From Bacteroidales bacterium UBA5219 (GTDB taxonomy: Bacteria; Bacteroidota; Bacteroidia; Bacteroidales; ML635J-15): a stretch of DNA of 28,073 nt. A program made the position numbers and the translations under genes. The notes beneath the pieces are model-generated. The model saw only the letters and a list, made by a program, of their open reading frames with translations. It searched no databases and was not told the origin of the DNA. The stretch spans positions 1-28,073 of the forward strand of contig DHVB01000041.1 in NCBI GenBank assembly GCA_002412425.1, in the 5' to 3' direction. Positions 8,508 to 16,568 of the stretch are shown here, one piece after another (position 1 is the first letter of the stretch; each line of letters starts with the position of its first letter).

Positions 8508-10148
8508 ATGAAAAGTACTGTTTTAAAGTTAATGCTAATAGCAATCTTATTTTCTGCTTGTTGCAAAGAAAAACCTCAACCAAGTGTTTATGATTTAAAA
8601 ATTGTAAAATCAAAACAAATTGAGTTAGAAGACGGCGACATTGATTATGTTTTTGCTAAAGAGCAAGTAATAAATATTGATGGGAAAAACATAATAATTC
8701 TTAATGTAGCGGGAAAAAAGCTCGCTTTTTACAATATTGACGAAGGTAAAAAAGAGCATGAAATATTAACTGATAGTACTAGAACTTTAAGTTCTTTCTA
8801 TTATCAAAATAAAGACAGTATCTTCATTTATTACAATTACTCAAGTCCAGTTGAAATTGACATTACAACACCCGGTCAGTTTCAATTAATAGATTATAAC
8901 GGAAATATTAAAACTAAGTTTCCTTATAACATCGACACAACAGATATTCCAGCTCATTTAAAACTTTCTAATTTACTTCCACCAACGCTAAATAGTAATT
9001 TAATTCCAGTTATTGGCGATAATGTTATTTTTGCAACTTTTAGCGAGTACAAAGGTCATGTTGGCACCAAGGAATTTATGGAAAATCGCCTTCCATTAGC
9101 TTTACGATATAATATTAAAGAACAAAAATTTTATGTTTCAAAATTATATAGTTTTCCATACATAGAAGAAGGAATTTATTATCCAACAAGTTGGCATGTC
9201 GATTATTTTTCCATTTCAAAAAACAATCTTCCTTTAATACGCTATAATTATTCTTCAAGTATTTTTGAATGGGATTATATAAATGATAAACTTATAACAC
9301 ATTCATTCAAGTCTCGTTTAATTGATACAATTATGCCTATGGAAACTCCTTCAACTTATCATTTTCATACTTTAGAATGTGCATACCAAAATGCACATTA
9401 TGATAAATACAGAGAATTATATTTTTTAGAGTTCTATTTCAACGAAAATTTTTATATAAACAATAGGGACTTATATTCTGTAATTATTGCTGACAAAGAT
9501 TTTAATTACTTAGGCGAATTATATTGCAACAAAAGTTGGCCCGCATACTATTTAGAAGATTATATTTTAGATATTTATCCAAGCGGTAGCTCAACAATAA
9601 ATGTTGATTATTTGGAATTAGTAAAAACTGATAGAAATTTCGATGAATATATTGATTCTTGTAAAAATGATTTAGCAAAACGTAAAGAAGAAAGGGAAGT
9701 TTTCAAAAAATCTTTCAGCAAGGACAAGAACCCATTGCTTGAGTTCATAAATTCTAAAGATTTAATACAAGAAGATAATTACACTATAATAACTATTTAT
9801 CCTAAAAAAGGCTGTATAGGTTGCAATGATTTTATTCTTGAGTTCATTTCAGAGCAAAGAGCGACTTTAGAATACACTCCTTTTTACTTAATCTTTACTA
9901 GCAATAATCCTAAAAATATAGAAGAAGAACTTGAAAAATACAATTTAAAAGATTTTAAAAATTTAATTATTGATTCAGAAGGAATAATTGACAAACAAAC
10001 CATACATAACGGCTTGCTAAATCCAAGACTTACAATTATTAGAGACGGAAAAGTAAAAACTGACGAAATCTTTAAATCAGAAGAAACTGAAACTGTTTTG
10101 TATCCAGGTTTATTAAACAGTTTAGGTTTATGTGTTATAAATGAATAA
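8508..10148 (+). CDS. Lipoprotein, DUF4221-like, with C-terminal thioredoxin-like domain
   Basis: The product is 546 residues. The N-terminus (MKSTVLKLMLIAILFSACC) is a lipoprotein signal with a lipobox ending at C18 or C19, so it is membrane-anchored. Residues about 30-400 form a beta-rich region resembling the DUF4221/beta-propeller lipoproteins of Bacteroidota. A charged linker (KRKEEREVFKKSFSKDK) follows. Residues about 420-540 look thioredoxin-like: a beta strand ITIYPKK, then a CxxC motif CIGC (436-439), and a later NPRLTII segment with a proline (about 506) in the usual cis-Pro place. No strong hydrophobic WCxxC context is present, so redox activity is inferred only. It stands alone between repeat sequence and a convergent FISUMP gene. 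The specific role is unknown. Confidence 0.75.
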   Translation: MKSTVLKLMLIAILFSACCKEKPQPSVYDLKIVKSKQIELEDGDIDYVFAKEQVINIDGKNIIILNVAGKKLAFYNIDEGKKEHEILTDSTRTLSSFYYQNKDSIFIYYNYSSPVEIDITTPGQFQLIDYNGNIKTKFPYNIDTTDIPAHLKLSNLLPPTLNSNLIPVIGDNVIFATFSEYKGHVGTKEFMENRLPLALRYNIKEQKFYVSKLYSFPYIEEGIYYPTSWHVDYFSISKNNLPLIRYNYSSSIFEWDYINDKLITHSFKSRLIDTIMPMETPSTYHFHTLECAYQNAHYDKYRELYFLEFYFNENFYINNRDLYSVIIADKDFNYLGELYCNKSWPAYYLEDYILDIYPSGSSTINVDYLELVKTDRNFDEYIDSCKNDLAKRKEEREVFKKSFSKDKNPLLEFINSKDLIQEDNYTIITIYPKKGCIGCNDFILEFISEQRATLEYTPFYLIFTSNNPKNIEEELEKYNLKDFKNLIIDSEGIIDKQTIHNGLLNPRLTIIRDGKVKTDEIFKSEETETVLYPGLLNSLGLCVINE

Positions 10149-10170
10149 TGCTCACTTTAAATTTATGAAC

Positions 10171-10950
10171 TTAATTAGCTGAATTAAATCCAATTACCAC
10201 TGTTACATTTTTCACACAACGAACAGAAAGCCCACTATTCGTATCAGTGAAAGCACAATCTACATTATTTTCATCGTAATTAATCATTCGAATCAATGCA
10301 TAATCATTAATAAGTTTATGTGTCAACATATCATAGTAGGGATTATCATCTAAAGTAGCAGTCCACCACAAACCGAAAGAACCAATACCAATAAATTCCT
10401 TAAAGTAAATTCCACAAGGAAGAGCTGTAAAGCCAAATTTGTTGATAGCTCCTGTATTAGGTTTATCCCAACGTGCTGTACCGGCTTCTTTCAGTTTTCC
10501 TCCAGCGATCTCTTCTCCACCTATAAAATCCACTAATTGTGCCCACTCTGCATCACTTGGCAAATGCCAACCTTCGGGACAAGCATAAAAAGCTGCGTTC
10601 CAATTATACAACACCCCATAAGTTTTATAATTCTTTGTTGCTTTAGCTTCCTCAACATTTGTTCCCTCATATCCATAAACATAATAACATGGCTCAATTC
10701 TACTCATATCAGAACCTGCTAAGCTAGGTAAATACCTTAAGTTCTCTGCCATCCATACTTGCTCTCCGATTTTTACAACCTTATAAACATTGCCATCACG
10801 AGGATCTGTAAAACTATTGAAAGATTTAGGATTATTAGCTTGAGTAAGAACATCAGATTTTTCACTATTATAACCATAAGCAACATACACAATACAAAAC
10901 ATCAGCAACAACACAAAACCTGAAATTATAAATGCCTTGCTACTATTCAT
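10171..10950 (-). CDS. FISUMP-domain protein, membrane-anchored
   Basis: The product is 259 residues. A hydrophobic N-terminal segment (about 8-27) without a clear cleavage site suggests an anchored or exported protein. Residues about 48-250 carry the Fibrobacter succinogenes major paralogous (FISUMP) domain. Signatures are DPRDGNVYKVVKIGEQVWMAENLRY cut short here as GEQVWMAENL, then GVLYNWNAA, CPEGWHLPSDAEW, a glycine-rich INKFGFTALPCG, FGLWWTAT and a C-terminal GLSVRCVK. The domain is abundant in secreted Bacteroidota proteins; its biochemical function is not established. It is convergent with the preceding lipoprotein gene, with a 22-bp gap and no clear terminator. It has its own -7 element upstream. 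Confidence 0.85.
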   Translation of the reverse strand: MNSSKAFIISGFVLLLMFCIVYVAYGYNSEKSDVLTQANNPKSFNSFTDPRDGNVYKVVKIGEQVWMAENLRYLPSLAGSDMSRIEPCYYVYGYEGTNVEEAKATKNYKTYGVLYNWNAAFYACPEGWHLPSDAEWAQLVDFIGGEEIAGGKLKEAGTARWDKPNTGAINKFGFTALPCGIYFKEFIGIGSFGLWWTATLDDNPYYDMLTHKLINDYALIRMINYDENNVDCAFTDTNSGLSVRCVKNVTVVIGFNSAN

Positions 10951-10979
10951 AATTATTAAATTAACTGATTATTAAACTA

Positions 10980-10987
10980 CAAATATA
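10980..10987 (-). promoter_or_regulatory. Putative -7 element for the FISUMP gene
   Basis: On the minus strand this reads TATATTTG, an exact TAnnTTTG match 29 nt before the start codon at 10950. No -33 element at ideal spacing is evident. Confidence 0.45.
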
Positions 10988-11082
10988 CATTTTTAATAAT
11001 TACAAAATAGTTTTTGCCGAAAAACATCTAATTAAAAAATGTATTTATTTGTTGAAATATCAACTTTTTTTAGAATAAGATA

Positions 11083-11360
11083 ATAACTTTTAACTGAATT
11101 AATTCCACAAATCTCAAATCATAAATCTAAAATCCAAAATCCACTTTCGACTTTACCTTCGGTGAGCTCGTAAACTCGGTTCGACACTTCAACTACGTTC
11201 AGTGTATCGCTTTTAACTTTTAACTGATTGTCCCTTTTGTGTCTTTTGTGGTTTAAAACTAATTCATGCGAGCAGAGTGAGCTTGCGAACCTGCGAAGCA
11301 ATAGACGCGTCAGCCTCTTTCAACTTTCAACTTTCAACTTTTAACTTTTAACTTTTAACT
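11083..11360. repeat. Mosaic repeat: modules B, C, A plus six heptads
   Basis: This gap between two minus-strand genes is filled by repeats. An ACTTTTAACTGA motif (about 11088-11099) is followed by module B (11154-11227: ACCTTCGGTGAGCTCG, a GGTTCGACACTTCAACTACG core, ending CTTTTAACTGA), module C (11228-11260: TTGTCCCTTTTGTGTC and TTTTGTGGTTTAAA) and module A (11268-11320: GCGAGCAGAGTGAGCTTGCG, then GCAATAGACGCGTCAGCC). Six perfect 7-nt units, TTTCAAC three times then TTTTAAC three times, occupy 11318-11359. They abut the stop codon of the HtrA gene (CTA at 11361-11363). The same modules recur at 1-122 and 19321-19555. Positions 10988-11082 are AT-rich with nothing recognisable. I see no gene in this gap. 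Confidence 0.8.
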
Positions 11361-12827
11361 CTATAGTCTAAACGAGTAATACGCAGAGCTTCCATTAGGA
11401 TAAAACCCTTCTATAAAAAGGCTTCCATTAGATTTTTTAATTATATCTTGAAAATCTTTAACAGTATTCACAAATTCGTTATTAACTCTAATGATAATAA
11501 AGTCTTTTTTAATGCCATTTGCCAAAAACTTACCTTGTGAAATATCAGTAACTCTAATTCCTGCTTTCACTCTATAGCGAGCTTTGTCATAGTCGGATAA
11601 AACCTCGAATTTAGCTCCTAAATCATCAATAGCTTCTGATTTTACTATAGAAGTTTCGCCATATTTATTTTGTAAAGTTAGTTTTATATTTTTTGTTGTA
11701 CGCCCACCCTTAACAGACAAATTTACTCTATCTCCAGGTCTAAAGCGGCTTAAATATTCTAAAAATTCAGAAACAGAATTTACTTTAGTATCATTTATAG
11801 CAGTAATTATGTCGCCTGCTTTCAATCCTGCTTTGTCGCCTGCTCCATTTGCTAAAACATTTGCCACATAAACACCTTCGATTTTACTAATAGAAAGTTG
11901 ATTAGCCAAATCTGAATCAATATCCAACAAATCAATTCCAATATAAGCTCTCTGTACTTCTCCAAATTCAACTAAATCGGCAACAACTTTTCTCACGATA
12001 TTTACTGGAATAGCAAAAGAATACCCTACAAAAGAACCTGTTCGCGAAGCTATTGCTGTATTTATTCCTATAAGTTCGCCTTTTGTATTTACTAAAGCGC
12101 CACCACTATTACCTGGATTAACTGCCGCATCGGTTTGAATAAAAGATTCTATAGCCATATTTTCTGACATTATGCTAATATTTCGTGCTTTTGCACTAAT
12201 AATCCCAGCAGTTGCAGTTGAAGTTAAATTAAATGGATTACCTATAGCTAAAACCCATTCGCCAATTTTTATATTATCACTATCGCCATAATTTAAAAAA
12301 GGTAAATTATTAGCATTAACTTTCAACAAAGCGATGTCTGTAGTAGCATCACGTCCAACAAGTTTTGCTGAATAAGATTTTTTATTATTCAACACAACTT
12401 CAATTGTTTCCGCATCTTCCACAACGTGATTGTTTGTAACAATATAACCATCAGGCGAAACTATAACTCCCGAACCAGAAGTTAAAACAGGAGTTGAATA
12501 TCGTGGCGAAGTACCAAAAATAAAATCATACAAAGTATAATTTGGTTGGCTATATTGAGTCTTTACGTGAACAACTGCGGGAACACTCATTTCTGCTGCA
12601 GAAGTAAAATCAAAACTCGAACTTGGACTAAATAGAAATGGATTTGCAACCGTTGTTGCAGGAAGTTGATGCTGTTTATTCAAATAATAGTCTGCTACTA
12701 AACTATGTTGGTTTTTAATTTCACCATCAGAAGATGTTTTGTACGAATCAATAATCAAAACGGCAATAATAGCACCAATTATTCCACTAAAAAAACTAAT
12801 TAAAACATGTTTATATTTCATATTCAA
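11361..12827 (-). CDS. htrA: HtrA/Deg-family periplasmic serine protease
   Basis: The product is 488 residues, an S1C (Do/HtrA) endopeptidase that degrades or refolds damaged envelope proteins. A hydrophobic segment at about 8-27 serves as signal or membrane anchor. The trypsin-like domain (about 75-285) holds the full catalytic triad: H134 in TNNHVV, D164 in TTDIALLKV and S241 in NPGNSGGAL. PDZ1 spans about 290-385 (RAYIGIDL, GDKAGLKAGDIITAIN). A second, more divergent PDZ-like region spans about 400-485 (GIRVTDIS, ANGIKKDFIIIRVNN). All key residues are intact. Regulation by envelope stress is usual for the family but no operator is visible here. Its 3' end touches a heptad repeat array. The tRNA-Sec gene is upstream on the same strand. 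Confidence 0.93.
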   Translation of the reverse strand: MNMKYKHVLISFFSGIIGAIIAVLIIDSYKTSSDGEIKNQHSLVADYYLNKQHQLPATTVANPFLFSPSSSFDFTSAAEMSVPAVVHVKTQYSQPNYTLYDFIFGTSPRYSTPVLTSGSGVIVSPDGYIVTNNHVVEDAETIEVVLNNKKSYSAKLVGRDATTDIALLKVNANNLPFLNYGDSDNIKIGEWVLAIGNPFNLTSTATAGIISAKARNISIMSENMAIESFIQTDAAVNPGNSGGALVNTKGELIGINTAIASRTGSFVGYSFAIPVNIVRKVVADLVEFGEVQRAYIGIDLLDIDSDLANQLSISKIEGVYVANVLANGAGDKAGLKAGDIITAINDTKVNSVSEFLEYLSRFRPGDRVNLSVKGGRTTKNIKLTLQNKYGETSIVKSEAIDDLGAKFEVLSDYDKARYRVKAGIRVTDISQGKFLANGIKKDFIIIRVNNEFVNTVKDFQDIIKKSNGSLFIEGFYPNGSSAYYSFRL

Positions 12828-12998
12828 AATTTTTTAAAATTCTACTTTTTTTCACCCATAATTTAATAAAAATAACGCAATTTCAACGCTTTTTGTTTCA
12901 CATTTTCAAGACTTTAACAAAACTTTAGTCTATCTTAAAAAATTTTAATAATTTTTAAACGAGACATAAATGCTTTTTAAAAAGAGCAATTTATTAGC

Positions 12999-13088
12999 TG
13001 AGAGAGCAGGAATCGAACCTGCCACAGACGGTTTTATCCGCCTGCTATCGGTTTTGAAGACCGATTGGAACACCAGTCCCGTTCTCTC
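12999..13088 (-). tRNA. selC: tRNA-Sec (anticodon UCA)
   Basis: Read on the minus strand. The D arm is GGGAC-TGGT-GTTCC. The anticodon arm is ATCGGT-CTTCAAA-ACCGAT, whose seven-base loop equals that of E. coli selC and places TCA in the anticodon, reading UGA. A long variable arm pairs seven bases (CAGGCGG/CCGTCTG). The T arm is GCAGG-TTCGATT-CCTGC. The long variable arm excludes a tRNA-Trp suppressor, and the UCA anticodon excludes tRNA-Ser. The acceptor stem pairs perfectly only over six bases (GAGAGA/TCTCTC). Extending to the eight pairs normal for bacterial tRNA-Sec (13090-12997) gives a T-G wobble and an A-A mismatch. CCA is not encoded. No selA, selB or selD lies in the window. It sits alone between the HtrA and porin genes. 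Confidence 0.85.
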
Positions 13089-13109
13089 TATATTTGTTTT
13101 ATTTCATTA

Positions 13110-13117
13110 CAAAAATA
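13110..13117 (-). promoter_or_regulatory. Putative tRNA-Sec -7 element
   Basis: On the minus strand this reads TATTTTTG, matching TAnnTTTG. It ends 21 nt before the 5' end of the mature tRNA, a sensible distance for a short leader. The flanks are very AT-rich, so a chance match is possible. Confidence 0.35.
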
Positions 13118-13201
13118 AAAAATATTATTTAATAAAAATTAGTTTTTAAGATATTATTAGTAATTGACAAGCTAAAACTGAAATAAGTTTATGTTTTTAT
13201 T

Positions 13202-14464
13202 TTAGAAATGATAAAAAACTCCTAGCAATAGCCTTAGATTAGCAACTTCTTCAGCATTTTGAGGAATTGCTTTTGTGGTATAAGTTCCATCTCCATAAGC
13301 AGCTACTGTGTATTCGATTTCTGCACCAATTTGTAATTTTCCAGCAAAATAATATACTCTAGGCGACACTCTGTATAAATGCTCAATACCTACACCTAAA
13401 CCAACAGGCGACACCATAATATTTTTAACTGTTCCTAAATTATGATTATATCCTGCAAATATTCCAAATTGCCATTTTTCTCCTGTCGTAGCAATATCAA
13501 TCCAGCTAATAGCATTTCGAGTTGGCAAATACGCATATTCCATTTTTGTTAAGTTTATTATCTCATATATAGCGAAACCACTTGGAATAAACATTTCATT
13601 TGCATTTTCTGTGTATAATGCGGCAAATTTGACACTTAAAGGTTTAAATTTCTTCATAATATAAACTTGAGCCGACAATGCACTTACATTTTCTTTAGTA
13701 ATATATCCCAAAGGAGTAGTTAAAGATGGTCTAATATTTTTATAATTAACAGCAAAGCCTGTATTAAAAGCTGTTTTAGCCTCATTATTATTTTTACCAT
13801 AATTAAAACTAAAGTTCAAAGCAGGTATTTTTGCATTTCTAATATAGTCACCCGAGGGCGTTCCTGTTAAATTTCTTGATTGAAAATCTCTCTCAGTAAA
13901 AGCAGTTGCTGCGAGTCTAATATTACCTAATCTAAACGTATATTTAATTTGTGGATTTCGAGCAAATGGCTGAAAACCTAAACCTGTGTTAAAAGAAACT
14001 GTTCCAGGCGAATTTTCTGTAACAAACATTGGATGCCAAGTTTGTCCTGTTAAGATTTCTGACTTTTCCCAATTTAATTTTATCAAGGCATGGCGTAATC
14101 TAAAACCGTTAATATCAGAATCGCTACTTCCAAAAAATTCTCCTTCAAACATTGCTGAAGTTTTTGCTCCTAAAGCGTCTGGTCCAGTTATGTTCCCTGT
14201 AAGTCTTGTTTGTATTGCTAAAAAATGAAATTTTCCATGAGCATTAATATCTCTGCCTTCTGTATCATAACTTGGACTTTGGGGCCAAAGTAACAAATGT
14301 CCTTCTCGCCCATTCACTACTTCTCTTGTATCGTAATAAAAATCATTTTTTACATAACCACTAAATTTTACTCCAAACTGTTTTTCGTCTTTTTGTCCAA
14401 AAGCAAAATGTGCACTATTTACAAAAACAAAAATAAGCACAAAAATTAGTAGATTTCTTTTCAT
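13202..14464 (-). CDS. Outer-membrane porin-like protein
   Basis: The product is 420 residues with a signal peptide ending at about residue 23 (HFAFGQ). The mature chain is a series of amphipathic strands with turns, beginning FGVKFSGYVKNDFYYDTREV and closing LRLLLGVFYHF, with a terminal phenylalanine typical of BAM substrates. The segment GFRLRHALIKLNW...GQTWHPMF resembles DcaP/OprO-like porins of Gram-negative bacteria, in which strand order around a GQ-W motif is conserved. It probably forms a passive channel in the outer membrane; the substrate cannot be read from the sequence. It has its own -7 element and is monocistronic in this window. It diverges from thrS with a 146-bp gap. Confidence 0.8.
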   Translation of the reverse strand: MKRNLLIFVLIFVFVNSAHFAFGQKDEKQFGVKFSGYVKNDFYYDTREVVNGREGHLLLWPQSPSYDTEGRDINAHGKFHFLAIQTRLTGNITGPDALGAKTSAMFEGEFFGSSDSDINGFRLRHALIKLNWEKSEILTGQTWHPMFVTENSPGTVSFNTGLGFQPFARNPQIKYTFRLGNIRLAATAFTERDFQSRNLTGTPSGDYIRNAKIPALNFSFNYGKNNNEAKTAFNTGFAVNYKNIRPSLTTPLGYITKENVSALSAQVYIMKKFKPLSVKFAALYTENANEMFIPSGFAIYEIINLTKMEYAYLPTRNAISWIDIATTGEKWQFGIFAGYNHNLGTVKNIMVSPVGLGVGIEHLYRVSPRVYYFAGKLQIGAEIEYTVAAYGDGTYTTKAIPQNAEEVANLRLLLGVFYHF

Positions 14465-14488
14465 TTTGTTCTAATTTTTAAATTTTCT

Positions 14489-14496
14489 CAAAGGTA
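14489..14496 (-). promoter_or_regulatory. Putative -7 element for the porin gene
   Basis: On the minus strand this reads TACCTTTG, identical to the element before gyrB, and lies 24 nt before the start codon at 14464. Confidence 0.5.
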
Positions 14497-14577
14497 AAAA
14501 CTAATTTACAAATTGACATTTATTTCACGAAGTTTTTGAAAATAAAATTTTTACACATTTACTTGCTTATTATATGG

Positions 14578-14585
14578 TAAATTTG
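14578..14585 (+). promoter_or_regulatory. Putative -7 element of the thrS operon
   Basis: TAAATTTG matches TAnnTTTG. Transcription would begin around 14592. A TTG start for thrS at 14593 would thus lie at the transcript's very 5' end, which supports the ATG at 14611 instead. Confidence 0.5.
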
Positions 14586-14610
14586 ATTATTTTTGCGAAA
14601 AAAAATTTTG

Positions 14611-16551
14611 ATGATAAAGATAACATTACCAGACGGTTCGACCAGAGAGTTTGAAAAAGGTGTAAATGGCTTGCAAATCGCGGAGAACATAAGCCCCCGA
14701 TTAGCTAAGGAAGTTTTGGCTATTAGCATAAATAAGGAATTAAGCGATTTAACTCGTCCTATTTATGAAGATGCAAAAATTGTTTTACACAAATTTGAAG
14801 ACGAAGAAGGGAAGCATGCATTTTGGCATACTTCAGCACACGTTTTAGCTGAAGCTATTGAATCTTTATTCCCTGGAACAAAATTCGGAATTGGTCCAGC
14901 TATAGAAAATGGTTTTTATTACGATATAGAATTACCAGACGGACAAGCACTTTCTGAAAATGATTTTCCAGCAATAGACAAAAAAATGCGAGAGCTTTGC
15001 CAACAAAACAATCCTGTTGTACGCAGAGAAGTTTCAAAAGCAGAAGCTCTATCAACTTTCGAGAAAAAAGGCGACAATTACAAAACTGAACTTATTTCCG
15101 AACTTGAAGATGGAACAATCAGTTTTTACGAACAAGGAAACTTTACAGATTTATGTCGCGGTCCTCACTTACCAAGCACAGGTTATATAAAAGCAATTCA
15201 AGTACTTTCTTTAGCAGGTGCATATTGGCGAGGCGATGAAACCCGCAAGCAGCTTACTAGAGTTTATGCTATTAGTTTTCCAAAACAAAAAATGTTGGAA
15301 GAATATTTAACAATGCTCGAAGAGGCTAAAAAACGCGACCATAGAAAAATCGGTAGAGAATTAGAACTTTTCCATTTTTCACAAAAAGTTGGTATGGGAA
15401 TGGCATTATGGTTGCCTAAAGGCACAATTCTTAGAGACCGCTTAGAGTCGTGGCTAACTGAAGAACTCAAAAAGCGTAACTACGAAATGGTTAAAACACC
15501 TCATATTGGACATATAGACCTTTACAAAACTTCAGGACATTATGACAAATATGGAAAAGATTCATTTCAGCCTATTCAAACACCAGCTGAAGGCGAAGCA
15601 TTTATGCTAAAACCTATGAACTGTCCTCATCATGTCGAAATTTTTAAAGCTCGTCAATATTCATATCGTGATTTACCATACAGAATGGCAGAGTTTGGAA
15701 CTGTTTATCGTTACGAACAACATGGCGAATTGCATGGATTAACAAGAGTTCGTTCTTTCACTCAAGACGATGCTCACATATTTTGTCGTCCCGACCAAGT
15801 AAAAGATGAGTTTAAAAAAATTATTGAGCTTGTAATGTATGTGTTTAAATCTTTGGATTTCAACGAATATAAAGCTCAAATTTCTTTACGCGACCCTGAT
15901 GACAAAACTAAATATATTGGTAGTGATGAAAATTGGGAAAAAGCCGAACAAGCAATTCAAGAGGCAGCCCAAGAAATGGGACTAAAGCCAACTGTAGAGC
16001 TTGGCGAAGCAGCTTTTTATGGACCTAAATTAGACTTTATGGTAAAAGATGCTTTAGGCAGAACTTGGCAACTTGGAACAATTCAAGTTGATTATAATTT
16101 ACCAGAAAGATTTGAATTAGAATACAAAGGCTCTGATAATGAAATGCATAGACCAATAATGATACATAGAGCGATTTTTGGTTCTATGGAAAGATTTGTT
16201 GCTGTTTTAATTGAGCATACAGCAGGAAAATTCCCATTATGGTTAACTCCACAACAAGTTGTAATACTGCCAATAAGTGAAAAATTTAATAATTATTCAC
16301 AAAAAGTTTTAGATTTGCTAAAAAATTACGATATTCGCGGCGGAATTGATGACAGAAACGAAAAGATAGGTAGAAAAATACGAGATAACGAACTAAACCG
16401 CATTCCTTATCTATTGATTGTTGGCGAAAAAGAAGTCGAAAACAACACTATATCAGTAAGAAAACAAGGACAAGGCGATTTAGGAGTTATGGGAATTGAA
16501 GAATTTGTTGAATTAATAAATAAAGAGATAAAAGAATATTTTACTAATTAA
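14611..16551 (+). CDS. thrS: Threonyl-tRNA synthetase
   Basis: This class II synthetase charges tRNA-Thr. The product is 646 residues from the ATG at 14611. Order of domains: TGS (about 1-61), editing domain with H73 and H77 in HTSAH and C182/H186 in CRGPH, and the catalytic core. The core has C338 in MNCPH, motif 2 around RYEQHGELHGLTRVRSFTQD cut at RVRSFTQDD, H389 in DDAHIFC, and the MIHRAIFGSMERF motif 3 region. The C-terminal anticodon-binding domain starts near LTPQQVVILP. With this start the editing-site residues carry the same numbers as in E. coli ThrRS (73, 77, 182, 186), which supports it over a TTG six codons upstream. It is first in a thrS-infC-rpmI-rplT operon. No T-box or E. coli-like operator is visible in the short leader. 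Confidence 0.97.
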   Translation: MIKITLPDGSTREFEKGVNGLQIAENISPRLAKEVLAISINKELSDLTRPIYEDAKIVLHKFEDEEGKHAFWHTSAHVLAEAIESLFPGTKFGIGPAIENGFYYDIELPDGQALSENDFPAIDKKMRELCQQNNPVVRREVSKAEALSTFEKKGDNYKTELISELEDGTISFYEQGNFTDLCRGPHLPSTGYIKAIQVLSLAGAYWRGDETRKQLTRVYAISFPKQKMLEEYLTMLEEAKKRDHRKIGRELELFHFSQKVGMGMALWLPKGTILRDRLESWLTEELKKRNYEMVKTPHIGHIDLYKTSGHYDKYGKDSFQPIQTPAEGEAFMLKPMNCPHHVEIFKARQYSYRDLPYRMAEFGTVYRYEQHGELHGLTRVRSFTQDDAHIFCRPDQVKDEFKKIIELVMYVFKSLDFNEYKAQISLRDPDDKTKYIGSDENWEKAEQAIQEAAQEMGLKPTVELGEAAFYGPKLDFMVKDALGRTWQLGTIQVDYNLPERFELEYKGSDNEMHRPIMIHRAIFGSMERFVAVLIEHTAGKFPLWLTPQQVVILPISEKFNNYSQKVLDLLKNYDIRGGIDDRNEKIGRKIRDNELNRIPYLLIVGEKEVENNTISVRKQGQGDLGVMGIEEFVELINKEIKEYFTN

Positions 16552-16553
16552 AA

Positions 16554-16560
16554 GAGGAGG
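16554..16560 (+). promoter_or_regulatory. Strong Shine-Dalgarno deciding the infC start
   Basis: GAGGAGG lies 2 nt after the thrS stop and 8 nt before an ATA codon in the infC frame. Strong Shine-Dalgarno sequences are rare in this window and in the phylum. No ATG, GTG or TTG lies in frame between here and residue 56 of IF3, so this site points to ATA at 16569 as the start. Confidence 0.7.
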
Positions 16561-16568
16561 TTTTAGTT

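Noticed and set aside
11119..11301. 60-codon open frame on the minus strand
   Set aside because: It lies entirely within modules A, B and C of the dispersed repeat, and the protein has no recognisable features.
11318..11360. Regular short repeats considered as a CRISPR array
   Set aside because: The units are 7 nt and directly adjacent with no spacers, and no cas genes are present.
12971..12988. TGCTTTTTAAAAAGAGCA as a terminator of the tRNA-Sec gene
   Set aside because: The stem is nearly all A-T with a bulged G and no following U-tract, so it is too weak to call.
12999..13088. tRNA considered as tRNA-Ser or a tRNA-Trp suppressor
   Set aside because: The anticodon is UCA, not UGA of tRNA-Ser, and the long variable arm is not found in tRNA-Trp. 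The anticodon loop equals that of E. coli tRNA-Sec.
14593..14611. TTG start for thrS six codons upstream
   Set aside because: It would lie at the predicted transcription start, and the ATG at 14611 gives editing-site residue numbers equal to those of E. coli ThrRS.
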